Source: Bradyrhizobium sp. BRP22 (GTDB lineage Bacteria; Pseudomonadota; Alphaproteobacteria; Rhizobiales; Xanthobacteraceae). Taken from it: a DNA stretch of 64,000 nucleotides. A program made the translations under genes and the position numbers. Positions 36,212 through 44,010 of this stretch are shown one piece after another. The stretch spans positions 207,697 through 271,696 of the forward strand of contig NZ_JADYVX010000008.1 of assembly GCF_020194175.1 (NCBI RefSeq), written 5' to 3'. Every line of letters starts with the position of its first letter. Within the stretch, counting starts at the first letter, position 1. A model generated the notes under the pieces. It searched no databases, was not told where the DNA came from, and saw only the letters and a program-made list of their open reading frames with translations.

Positions 36212-36973
36212 ATGAGCTTCACGGAGCATCGCCTTGAATTGATCCGCGATCTGCTGCGGCAGCAGCAGCGGGTTCAAGTCAAGGACCTGGTCGACCACCT
36301 CAAGGTCAGTCACGAGTCGATCCGGCGTGATCTCCGGGAACTCGAGACGCAGGGCTTTGCCCGCCGTGTCTATGGCGGCGCGGTGATCGATCGGCAGGAG
36401 AGCGATCAGCCGTTTGCCGAGCGCCTGCGCGTCGGTGCCCGGGAGAAGGCGCGGATCGGCGAAGCCGCCGCGGCGCTGGTCAAGGATGGCATGAAGATCT
36501 TCGTTGACGAGGGGACGACGGCGCTTGCCTGCGTGAAGCACCTTGAGGCCCGCAAGGACCTCACGATCGTGAGCAACTCGCTCGCGGTCGCGGCGCACTT
36601 CTACTATCTGTCCACGCCCAGCGTGCGCGTGCTCGGCGGACGGTTGCGCCCTGACTATCAGGCAACCTTCGGGCCGGAGACCGTGGCGGCGATGAAGGAG
36701 CACTTCTTCGATCTGGCCATCATCGCCATCAGCGCCGTCCATGCCGAACGCGGCTTCATGGATTATGGCGAGGACGAGGCGATCACGCGCCGCGTGGCGC
36801 GCGCACAGGCCAAGCGGTCGGTGATCGTCGCCGACAGCTCCAAATTCGGCCGGCTCGGTTCGATCCATACGTTCGGGCTCTGCGACGTACATGCTGTCAT
36901 CACAGGGGGCCTCCTGACCAGGGACTTCTCCGACCAATTCCTCAAATCCAACGTGGAAATCATCTATGCCTGA
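36212..36973 (+). CDS. DeoR/GlpR-family transcriptional repressor
   Basis: A 253-residue regulator. The N-terminal HTH is of DeoR type (HRLELIRDLLRQQQRVQVKD, SHESIRRDLRELETQGFARR, VYGGAV), followed by the DeoR sensor domain (IFVDEGTTALACVKHL, VLGGRLRPDYQATFGP, GFMDYGEDEA). Such sensors usually bind a phosphorylated sugar or similar metabolite, and two kinases are encoded just downstream, so a phosphorylated intermediate could be the inducer. ATG 36212 has GAGGAACG upstream; a GTG at 36128 would add 28 unlikely residues. It overlaps the following amidase gene by eight bases. Confidence 0.88.
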   Translation: MSFTEHRLELIRDLLRQQQRVQVKDLVDHLKVSHESIRRDLRELETQGFARRVYGGAVIDRQESDQPFAERLRVGAREKARIGEAAAALVKDGMKIFVDEGTTALACVKHLEARKDLTIVSNSLAVAAHFYYLSTPSVRVLGGRLRPDYQATFGPETVAAMKEHFFDLAIIAISAVHAERGFMDYGEDEAITRRVARAQAKRSVIVADSSKFGRLGSIHTFGLCDVHAVITGGLLTRDFSDQFLKSNVEIIYA

Positions 36974-38255
36974 GGTTGCCTTGAAGCGCGCTCCGATCGA
37001 TCCGTCACGTCTTCAGGCGATGATGGAGGAATTGTCGACGTTCGGTGGCGGGCCGGATGGATCGATGACCCGGCTCACCCTCTCGAAGGAGGATGGCGCA
37101 GCACGCGATTGGCTTGGCCGCTGGTTCGCCGACAACGGCTTCACCCAGGCGGTCGATGCCATCGGCAATCAGTTCGGCAGCCTGCCGCTTGCCGGCTCCA
37201 ATGCGCCGGTCGTCATGGTCGGCTCGCATATCGACAGCCAGCCCAATGGCGGTCGCTTCGACGGGGCGCTCGGCGTCGTCTCGGCCTGCGAGGCTGTGCT
37301 TGCCGTCTCGGAGCGTCTGAAGGCGGAGAACAAGCTGTCGGCCTGCAATTTCCAGGTGGTGAACTGGACCAACGAGGAGGGCGCGCGCTTCCAGCCGAGC
37401 CTGCTCGGCAGCAGCGTGTTCGCCGGAGCGGCCGAACTCGAATGGGCGCTCGATCGGGCGGATGGCGATGGAGTCACCGTTCGCCAGTCCCTCGAACAGA
37501 TCGGTTATGCGGGCAGCGACAAGGTAGCGGTTCCTGACGCCCTTATTGAACTTCATATCGAAGGCGACAAGGTGCTGTTCGAGGCGAATGAAAAATTCGG
37601 CATCTTCACGCGCTTCTGGGGAGCGACCAAATACCGGGTCGCCTTCCTCGGCCGACAGGCGCATACGGGGCCGACGCCGATGGCCAAACGCAAGGACGCC
37701 CTGCTCGGCGCAGCCTATCTCATTGCGGACCTGAAGGAGATCGCCGGCGAGCACGGCCTCGACCTGCACACATCGGTCGGCAGATTGGAGGTCTTTCCGA
37801 ACTCGCCAAACACCGTTCCATCTGAAGCCGTTCTCTTCATCGAGTTGCGTTCCGGCTCGCCGGAAGTCCTCGCTGAAGCGGAACGGAAGATGAAGATCAG
37901 GATGGAGGCGGCGGCCGAGAAGGCCGGCGTGACATACGAAGTCAGGGCGATCGATCGACGCAAGGCGGGCGGTTTTGCTCCGGGGCTGATTTCGCTCGCC
38001 GAACGAACCGCCGCTGGTTACGGCGAGACGGCGCGCCATCTGGATACGATCGGTGGTCATGATGCGGTGGCAACGTCCAGCGTCTGCCCCTCGATCGTCC
38101 TGGCGGTGCGTTCGCGCGACGGCGTGATCCATCATCCGACCGAGTTCACTAGCACCGAGGATCAGGTTTTCGGGACGCAGGTTCTCGCGGACATGCTCTA
38201 TGCGATCGCGAGCGATGGGCTGCAGGCGGCTAGTCTGAAAGGGCCGGCTGCATGA
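36966..38255 (+). CDS. M20-family amidase, hydantoinase/carbamoylase type
   Basis: A 429-residue zinc-dependent amidohydrolase related to N-carbamoyl-L-amino acid hydrolases and allantoate amidohydrolase. Metal and catalytic motifs are in place: GSHIDSQPNGGRFDGALG, NEEGARFQPSLLGS, ELHIE and IHHPTEFT, plus the dimer-domain GRQAHTGPTPM and GGHDA. One usual stretch differs: ELHIEQGP is ELHIEGDK here, which should change the substrate pocket. It would release an amine or amino acid from an amide or ureido compound. It overlaps both neighbours by four to eight bases. Confidence 0.85.
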   Translation: MPEVALKRAPIDPSRLQAMMEELSTFGGGPDGSMTRLTLSKEDGAARDWLGRWFADNGFTQAVDAIGNQFGSLPLAGSNAPVVMVGSHIDSQPNGGRFDGALGVVSACEAVLAVSERLKAENKLSACNFQVVNWTNEEGARFQPSLLGSSVFAGAAELEWALDRADGDGVTVRQSLEQIGYAGSDKVAVPDALIELHIEGDKVLFEANEKFGIFTRFWGATKYRVAFLGRQAHTGPTPMAKRKDALLGAAYLIADLKEIAGEHGLDLHTSVGRLEVFPNSPNTVPSEAVLFIELRSGSPEVLAEAERKMKIRMEAAAEKAGVTYEVRAIDRRKAGGFAPGLISLAERTAAGYGETARHLDTIGGHDAVATSSVCPSIVLAVRSRDGVIHHPTEFTSTEDQVFGTQVLADMLYAIASDGLQAASLKGPAA

Positions 38256-39217
38256 AGACGCTCGGGAAGCCGCAGACGGCCCTGGAGGCGCGCGCCGAGC
38301 GAGCCATCCAGAGCCTGCCTTTCGTCGATGCCGCGCGCGCGACCTACGCGGCATCTGCGCCTCCTGTCGCATCGCCATCCTATCATGCGGTCGAGTCGAC
38401 CTCGTTCGACGTCGCGCCGGATGAGGAGGTGGCGACTTTCTTCCTTCGGCTCGGGGCTGATGAGGTCGCCGAGCTTGTCGACGACGATGTGGCGTTCGCA
38501 GCGGCGCATCGTCTTCATGGTCTTGGCCTGTCGCCGGAGCCCATTGCGCGGGTCCCCGGCGAAAGGGCCGTGCTGTTCACCCGGCTCGGCGAGGGCTGGC
38601 GAGCCGCGAAGATCGACGACCTGATGCAGGAGAGCGTGGCCGCCCGCCTCATCCAGATGCAGAAGGTGATCGCCGCAGGCGAGCCGTTCGGGCGCCCATG
38701 GTCTGTCTTCGATGGCATCGATCAGCTTTGGCCGTTGGTATCGGAGGCGGGCACCATGCTCCCCGACGATGTGGAATGGATGCTGGCATGGATGACCGCG
38801 ATGCGTGAGGCGATTGCTGCCGCGGGTGTCGAGCTGAAACCGGCGCATGGAGACCCTCATTCGTCGAATGTCATGCTTGGTCCGAATGAGGCGATGATGC
38901 TGGTCGACTTCGACATGGCCGGCGACGTCGACCCCTATTACCAGCTCGGCGTGCAGATGAACGAGCTCTACCAGTTCGAAAGCCAGATGAAGCCGCTTCT
39001 GGAGATGCACGACGGCCGCTTCAGTGAGAAGGCGTTCAGCCGATGCAGGCTCTATGCCGCCGCCGACGACTTCTACTGGGCGCTTCGCAGCCTGCTGCAG
39101 AATGCACGATCGCCGGTTCTAGGCCTGGAATTCCTGAAATATGCGGGATGGCGCTTCCTGCGCTGCCGGATGCTGCTTGGTCATCCGGGCTTCGAGGAAC
39201 GGGTCCGATCACTCTAG
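38252..39217 (+). CDS. Aminoglycoside/choline-kinase-fold phosphotransferase 1
   Basis: A 321-residue protein of the APH/choline kinase fold. The catalytic loop AHGDPHSSNVMLG near residue 205 and the metal-binding LVDFDMAG near residue 222 are intact. The nucleotide-loop region in the N-terminal lobe is divergent. It most likely phosphorylates a hydroxyl group of a small amino alcohol or related compound. It overlaps the amidase stop (ATGA). Its own TAG stop is supplied by the first bases of the repeat at 39213-39320. Confidence 0.8.
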   Translation: MKTLGKPQTALEARAERAIQSLPFVDAARATYAASAPPVASPSYHAVESTSFDVAPDEEVATFFLRLGADEVAELVDDDVAFAAAHRLHGLGLSPEPIARVPGERAVLFTRLGEGWRAAKIDDLMQESVAARLIQMQKVIAAGEPFGRPWSVFDGIDQLWPLVSEAGTMLPDDVEWMLAWMTAMREAIAAAGVELKPAHGDPHSSNVMLGPNEAMMLVDFDMAGDVDPYYQLGVQMNELYQFESQMKPLLEMHDGRFSEKAFSRCRLYAAADDFYWALRSLLQNARSPVLGLEFLKYAGWRFLRCRMLLGHPGFEERVRSL

Positions 39218-39320
39218 AGCGTTTTCGAGCGAAGTGGATACCGGTTCGCGTGAAGAAAACGCGTCAAACAAGAATCTAGAGCTTCGGTTCTGATTCAATC
39301 AGAACCGAAAATGCTCTAGA
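39213..39320 (+). repeat. Long intergenic palindromic repeat, copy 1
   Basis: A 108-base element between the two kinase genes. It starts TCTAGAGCGTTTTCGAGCG and ends in a hairpin (39275-39320) with a 13-bp inner stem (TTCGGTTCTGATT paired around one base) and outer TCTAGAGC/GCTCTAGA arms. A second copy in the opposite direction is at 49313-49415, about 90 percent identical by eye. It overlaps the kinase stop codon. Confidence 0.85.
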
Positions 39321-39333
39321 GAAGAAGCGAGGC

Positions 39334-40275
39334 ATGGTTATGCTTGAAATCGGTGCGGCCAGGTCGGATGCCGAGCGGACGCTCGAGGCGGCCATCGTTG
39401 AGGTGGAGGCCTGGAAGGGTTGCCGCCTGTCCTATCGGCCAGTGTCAGGTGGCATCAGCAACACCAATTTCCTCGTGAGAGTCGACGGCGACGCTGTCGG
39501 ATACTTTGTGAAGATCCCCGGGCGCGGCACCGAGATGTTCATCGATCGCCGCGCGGCGCGGGCGGCCAGCAAACAAGCCGAAGCAATGGATGTCGGGCCA
39601 AGGACGTTCGACTTTCTCGATCATCTCGACATCGAGGTTTCCGAATTCCTCGCTGATCGGCGGGCGTCGACCCATCGCGATTTCGTCGATCCGGCTTTTC
39701 GCGCCACCGTCGTGAAGATATATCGCCGCCTGCATGAGGCGCCACCGCTGCCGCTGACCAAGACCGTGTTCGACATGATCGAGGAGCATTATGACCAGGT
39801 GAAACAGCTCGGCGGCTATTGGCCCGAGGATCATGCCTGGCTCTACCGTCAGTACCAGCAGGCCCGCGCGGCTCTCGAGGCTTCCGGGCTCGATCTCGTG
39901 CCTTGCTTCAACGATCCGATGCCCGGGAACTTCCTGGTCGGAGAGGACAAGTCGGTCAAGCTGATCGATTTCGAATATGCATCCAACAATGAACGGCTCT
40001 ATGACCTCGCAATCTGGAGCAGCGAGCACTTCTTCCCGGAGGATGTCGAACAGGAAATCATCGAGGAATATTTCGGCCGCTATGACAAGCGATGGCACGC
40101 CCGCTTCATCGTCCACAAGGCGCTCGCCGACATCAAGTGGAGCACCTGGGCGATGGTGCAAAACCGGATCTCAACGCTGGATTTCGACTTCTACAAATAC
40201 GGCATATGGAAGCATATGCGGGCGCGCTCCATCATCTACGACCCGCGCTGGCCGTCATTCCTGAAGGCGCTGTGA
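39334..40275 (+). CDS. Choline/ethanolamine kinase-like phosphotransferase 2
   Basis: A 313-residue protein close to the LicA/choline kinase group: RPVSGGISNTNFLVRV (nucleotide loop), YFVKIPGRG with the Lys, then CFNDPMPGNFLVG and KLIDFEYASNNERLYDLA with the metal-binding Asp. The catalytic Asp is kept, but the usual His of the HND triplet is Phe. The product would be a phosphorylated amino alcohol such as phosphoethanolamine or phosphocholine. It starts 14 bases after the repeat and overlaps the phosphatase gene as TGATG. Confidence 0.85.
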   Translation: MVMLEIGAARSDAERTLEAAIVEVEAWKGCRLSYRPVSGGISNTNFLVRVDGDAVGYFVKIPGRGTEMFIDRRAARAASKQAEAMDVGPRTFDFLDHLDIEVSEFLADRRASTHRDFVDPAFRATVVKIYRRLHEAPPLPLTKTVFDMIEEHYDQVKQLGGYWPEDHAWLYRQYQQARAALEASGLDLVPCFNDPMPGNFLVGEDKSVKLIDFEYASNNERLYDLAIWSSEHFFPEDVEQEIIEEYFGRYDKRWHARFIVHKALADIKWSTWAMVQNRISTLDFDFYKYGIWKHMRARSIIYDPRWPSFLKAL

Positions 40276-41063
40276 TGGTCAAGCTTGCCGTCGCGGCAGA
40301 CGATGCGGATGTCTATCTTTCCTTCGCCGCCGAACTCGCGGACACGGTCAGGCCGATCGTGCTGTCCTATTTCCGAACGCCGCTGGATGTCATCTCCAAA
40401 CCCGATGCGAGTCCGGTAACGATCGCCGATCGAACTGTCGAGCTACACCTCAGGGAGCGGATCGAGGCGCGTTATCCCGACCACGGCATCATCGGGGAGG
40501 AGATTGGGGTCAGGCGCGGCAACGCCTTCACCTGGATCATCGACCCGATCGATGGCACCAAGAGCTTCATCACCGGCTTTCCGCTGTTCGGCACTCTGAT
40601 CTCGCTGACCTATGAGGAGCGGCCTTTCTGTGGTTTGATCGACGTCCCTGCTACCGGCGAGCGGTGGATGGCCAAGCCCGGCCTGTCACTGTTCGGCGGC
40701 AGATTGATCCAGACGAGCGCCTGCGAAACCCTCGCCGATGCCCGTTTCTATACGACGTCGCCCGATATGTTCGCAGACGAGGATGCCGAGGTGTTCGAGC
40801 GGCTTTCGAGATCCGCCAGCTTGCGGCGCTTCGGAGGAGATTGCTACATGTATGGTCTCCTCGCGTCGGGGCATTGTGACATCGTTCTGGAAACGGGACT
40901 GCAGCCATATGACTACATGGCCCTGGTTCCGATCGTGGAGGGAGCAGGGGGATGCATCACTGACTGGAAGGGAAGTCCACTTTCAATTCATTCCGAGGGC
41001 CGCGTGTTGGCGGCCGCCACGCCGAAACTTCACGCGGAAGCGCTGGCCCTCATCAACCGATAG
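40275..41063 (+). CDS. Inositol-monophosphatase-fold phosphatase, HisN-like
   Basis: A 262-residue magnesium-dependent phosphatase. Metal-site motifs are GIIGEEIG, WIIDPIDGTKSFITGFP and LQPYDYMALVPIVEGAGG; the last has the Tyr-Asp-Tyr of HisN-type histidinol phosphatases instead of the Trp-Asp of inositol phosphatases. It would dephosphorylate a small alcohol phosphate. A kinase and a phosphatase encoded side by side in one operon suggest they act on different molecules, or that the kinase product is a regulatory signal. It uses ATG 40275 in a TGATG overlap; a longer upstream frame runs inside the kinase gene and is rejected. Confidence 0.85.
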   Translation: MVKLAVAADDADVYLSFAAELADTVRPIVLSYFRTPLDVISKPDASPVTIADRTVELHLRERIEARYPDHGIIGEEIGVRRGNAFTWIIDPIDGTKSFITGFPLFGTLISLTYEERPFCGLIDVPATGERWMAKPGLSLFGGRLIQTSACETLADARFYTTSPDMFADEDAEVFERLSRSASLRRFGGDCYMYGLLASGHCDIVLETGLQPYDYMALVPIVEGAGGCITDWKGSPLSIHSEGRVLAAATPKLHAEALALINR

Positions 41064-41072
41064 CAAGCGGTC

Positions 41073-42464
41073 ATGCCCTACAAGACGACGATCGAGCACA
41101 CGGTCTTCAGTTTCACCGACCTTCGGGATCTGCTGGCCAAGGCGACGCCCGAGCGATCGGGCGATCAGCTTGCCGGCATCGCCGCGGACGGACCGGTCGA
41201 GCGGCTTGCCGCACAGATGGCGCTCGCCGACGTTCCGCTCAAAACGTTCCTTGCCGAGGAATTGATCCCAGCCGACAGCGACGAAGTCTCGCGCCTGATT
41301 GTCGATCGCCATGACCCGGCGGCTTTCGGGATCATCTCGTCGCTGACAGTCGGTGAATTCCGTGAATGGCTGCTCAGGCCGGAAACAGGCCAGCAGCAAC
41401 TTGAGGCGGTGACGTGCGGCCTGACGCCCGAGATGGTGGCCGCGGTTTCGAAAATCATGCGGTTGCAGGATTTGATCTCCGTGGCGTCCAAGCGGGAGGT
41501 CGTGACCCGCTTCCGCTCGACGATCGGACTGAAGGGACGGCTTTCGACACGCAATCAGCCAAACCATCCGACCGATGATTCCTACGGCATCGCCGCTTCC
41601 GCGATCGATGGGCTTCTGATGGGATCAGGTGACGCGGTGATCGGGGTAAATCCGGTGACCGACACCGTGGATGATTATGTGCGCATCGTCGCGCTCCTGG
41701 ACGAACTGCGCGTGCGACTTTCAATTCCGACGCAAACTTGCTGCCTGGGTCACGTGACGACGGCCATCAAGGCGATCGCGGCGAAGGCGCCCGTCGATCT
41801 CGTATTTCAGTCGATCGCCGGATCGCAGAAGGCCAATGACGGCTTCGGCGTCAACCTGGCGCTGCTGAAGGAGGCCCATGAGGCTGTACGCAGCCTCGGG
41901 CGCGGTCCGATTGATGCGAATTTGATGTATTTCGAGACCGGGCAGGGCGCGGCGCTTTCGGCCGACGCGAACTTCGGCGTTGACCAGCAGACGATGGAAG
42001 CTCGCGCCTATGCGGTTGCGCGTGAGTTCAGGCCCTTGCTGGTCAATACCGTGGTCGGATTCATCGGCCCGGAATATCTTTTCAACGGCAAGCAGATCAT
42101 CCGTGCCGGCCTGGAGGATCATTTTTGCGGCAAGCTGCTCGGCTTACCGATGGGCGTCGATGTCTGCTATACGAACCATGCGGATGCCGACCAGGAAGAC
42201 ATGGATGCGCTGCTCACGCTGCTTTGTGCGGCCAATGTCAACTTCGTCATCACCGTTCCCGGCGCGGACGATGTGATGCTGAACTACCAGTCGCTCGCCC
42301 ATCACGACGCGGTCTACTGCCGCGAAATCCTGAAGCGGCCGCCGGCGCCGGAGTTCGAGCGCTGGCTCGTGGATGTCGGCTTGACCGATATGGCCGGCCG
42401 CCTTCTGGATGCGCCGCCGAAGCTCGCCGACTATATGGCGGATGCCAGGCTGCTCGGAGCGTGA
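41073..42464 (+). CDS. eutB: Ethanolamine ammonia-lyase large subunit EutB
   Basis: Catalytic subunit of the adenosylcobalamin-dependent enzyme that splits ethanolamine to acetaldehyde and ammonia, 463 residues, normal length. Recognisable stretches are LSTRNQPNHPTDDSYGIAAS, IGVNPVTDTVDDYV, VDLVFQSIAGSQKANDGFG and FCGKLLGLPMGVDVCYTNH. It starts nine bases after the phosphatase stop and is followed two bases later by eutC. No microcompartment shell genes, eutA reactivase or acetaldehyde dehydrogenase lie in this cluster, so acetaldehyde would be handled by an enzyme encoded elsewhere. Confidence 0.94.
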   Translation: MPYKTTIEHTVFSFTDLRDLLAKATPERSGDQLAGIAADGPVERLAAQMALADVPLKTFLAEELIPADSDEVSRLIVDRHDPAAFGIISSLTVGEFREWLLRPETGQQQLEAVTCGLTPEMVAAVSKIMRLQDLISVASKREVVTRFRSTIGLKGRLSTRNQPNHPTDDSYGIAASAIDGLLMGSGDAVIGVNPVTDTVDDYVRIVALLDELRVRLSIPTQTCCLGHVTTAIKAIAAKAPVDLVFQSIAGSQKANDGFGVNLALLKEAHEAVRSLGRGPIDANLMYFETGQGAALSADANFGVDQQTMEARAYAVAREFRPLLVNTVVGFIGPEYLFNGKQIIRAGLEDHFCGKLLGLPMGVDVCYTNHADADQEDMDALLTLLCAANVNFVITVPGADDVMLNYQSLAHHDAVYCREILKRPPAPEFERWLVDVGLTDMAGRLLDAPPKLADYMADARLLGA

Positions 42465-42465
42465 C

Positions 42466-43227
42466 GTGACGAAGGGTGATTTGCCGAAGGAAAGGACAGG
42501 ATCGGTCGATCTGCGGCGGATGACCGACGCGCGGGTGTTGCTCGGGCGGTTCGGTGCGGGGCTGCCGACGCGGGCCGCGCAATCGTTCCTTCTCGATCAT
42601 GCGCGCGCGCGTCAGGCAGTCTGGTCTGCGGTCGATTGGGCTTCACTCCGCGCCAACCTCTCCGACCTTGGGCTGGAAACGGTCGAGGTCGAAAGCGAGG
42701 CGGGTGATCGCGGCACCTACATCCGGCGCCCTGATCTCGGCCGGAAGCTTTCTCCGGCATCCGCGGAACGCCTGGCGGGGGTCCGTCCGGGTTGCGATGT
42801 CGTGATCGTGGTGGCCGATGGATTGTCTGCCAGCGCCATCGACGTCAACGCCGTGCCGCTGACACGAGCGATCGTCGAACGTCTTTCCTCGCGACGACTT
42901 TCCATTGCGCCGCTGATCCTGGCGTCGCTCGCGCGCGTGGCGCTGGGCGATTCCATTGCGGAGATTGTTCGTGCCCGGATTGCGATCATGCTGATCGGAG
43001 AACGACCCGGCCTTTCGGCAGCGGATAGTTTAGGAGCTTACATCACCTACTCCCCGAAAGCGGGTACGCCTGATTCAAGGAGAAACTGCATCTCCAACAT
43101 CCGTGATGGCGGCCTGAGGGCCGACAGTGCTGCGGATGCTGTAGTGTCGCTGGTTACGGATATGCTGAAGACAGCCACCAGCGGCGTCGGCCTGCGGGAT
43201 GCCGTCGCGAAGTTGCCGCGCGACTGA
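42466..43227 (+). CDS. eutC: Ethanolamine ammonia-lyase small subunit EutC
   Basis: B12-binding small subunit of 253 residues. Family segments are RRMTDARVLLGRFGAGLPT, FLLDHARARQAVW, VVIVVADGLSASAI and MLIGERPGLSAADSLGAYIT, with a closing NCISNIRDGGL. The start is GTG 42466, two bases after the EutB stop; the longer frame from 42409 lies inside eutB. It ends the 12.5-kb rightward cluster. Confidence 0.93.
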   Translation: MTKGDLPKERTGSVDLRRMTDARVLLGRFGAGLPTRAAQSFLLDHARARQAVWSAVDWASLRANLSDLGLETVEVESEAGDRGTYIRRPDLGRKLSPASAERLAGVRPGCDVVIVVADGLSASAIDVNAVPLTRAIVERLSSRRLSIAPLILASLARVALGDSIAEIVRARIAIMLIGERPGLSAADSLGAYITYSPKAGTPDSRRNCISNIRDGGLRADSAADAVVSLVTDMLKTATSGVGLRDAVAKLPRD

Positions 43228-43648
43228 AGCGGGTTTGCGGAGCCAGTTCTGCCATATCGAGGTCTGCCGAAGAAGGGACCAACCCTGCTTCTCCTTGCAG
43301 ACCGCATAGGTACTCGGCTCCGCGCCAAGTGGCCCGCACTGATCTGAACGGTTACGGTCGTAACCGCAGAAGGCCGTGAATGCGTGAACCCGAAGGCTTG
43401 ACATAACAAAACCATACCGTATCATTTTTTTATCTCGATATGGTGGGGATCTTCCTCTGCGATCGGATTCAACGCTCCCGACAGAGCTCACGCGCTCTTT
43501 ACCCATAACTCAGTGGATAGGTGAGGCCGAATTCAAACACGCACGGTCAATCGCGATATTGAGCTGGTTCGTAGAACTCCTTCACCGAGCCAAGTCATGA
43601 CAGTCGCCGAACGGCTGCATGCCTTGTCATCAAGAATAGTTGCTGCAC
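43228..43648. other. Intergenic 420-base stretch with an inverted repeat and a promoter-like signal
   Basis: No convincing gene on either strand; a 143-codon reverse frame (43075-43506) overlaps eutC and has no family-like content. It contains the 18-bp inverted repeat CGGTTACG-GT-CGTAACCG at 43349-43366 and a sigma-70-like promoter 31 bases later. It presumably serves copC. Confidence 0.5.
43398..43425 (+). promoter_or_regulatory. Sigma-70-like promoter
   Basis: TTGACA (43398-43403), 16 bases, TATCAT (43420-43425), in an AT-rich pocket of otherwise GC-rich DNA. The distance to copC is about 220 bases, leaving a long leader. The inverted repeat at 43349-43366 lies just upstream and could bind a regulator. 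Confidence 0.45.
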
Positions 43649-44008
43649 ATGAGACGTAGAACTCCGCTGCCATTCTTGGCGCTGCTCCTGCTCTTGCTTT
43701 CTCTCCAGGCGGCCACGGCGCATGCCATCGTGATCAAGTCGTCGCCCGCGGCTGACGCGGTTATGCCTGCCGGCAATGTGGCGATCCATCTGCAGTTCAA
43801 CAGTCGGATTGATCACGACCGTTCAAAAGTGACGCTGGTCGGCCCAAGCGGGACGCAGCAGCGGCTCACGGCGGCAACCGACTCGGCGCCCGACGCCCTG
43901 GACGCGGAGGCAAAGGGTCTCGATGCCGGCGTTTGGCGTCTGCGCTGGCAGGTGCTCAGCGTCGACGGGCACATCACACGCGGCGATATTCCGTTCACCC
44001 TGCGCTAG
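43649..44008 (+). CDS. copC: CopC-domain periplasmic copper-binding protein
   Basis: A 119-residue secreted protein with a Sec signal (RRRTPLPFLALLLLLLSLQA, cleaved near ATAHA). The mature part has the CopC pattern: HAIVIKSSPAADAVMPAG at the start, with the copper-binding N-terminal His, and SVDGHITRGDIPFTLR at the end, with the second His. It delivers or buffers copper in the periplasm. ATG 43649 is chosen; an in-frame TTG at 43640 is possible. It is followed three bases later by a CopD-domain gene. Confidence 0.85.
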   Translation: MRRRTPLPFLALLLLLLSLQAATAHAIVIKSSPAADAVMPAGNVAIHLQFNSRIDHDRSKVTLVGPSGTQQRLTAATDSAPDALDAEAKGLDAGVWRLRWQVLSVDGHITRGDIPFTLR

Positions 44009-44010
44009 CC

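Noticed and set aside
43075..43506. 143-codon reverse frame overlapping eutC
   Set aside because: Overlaps a certain gene for 150 bases and has no family-like content; a shadow frame.
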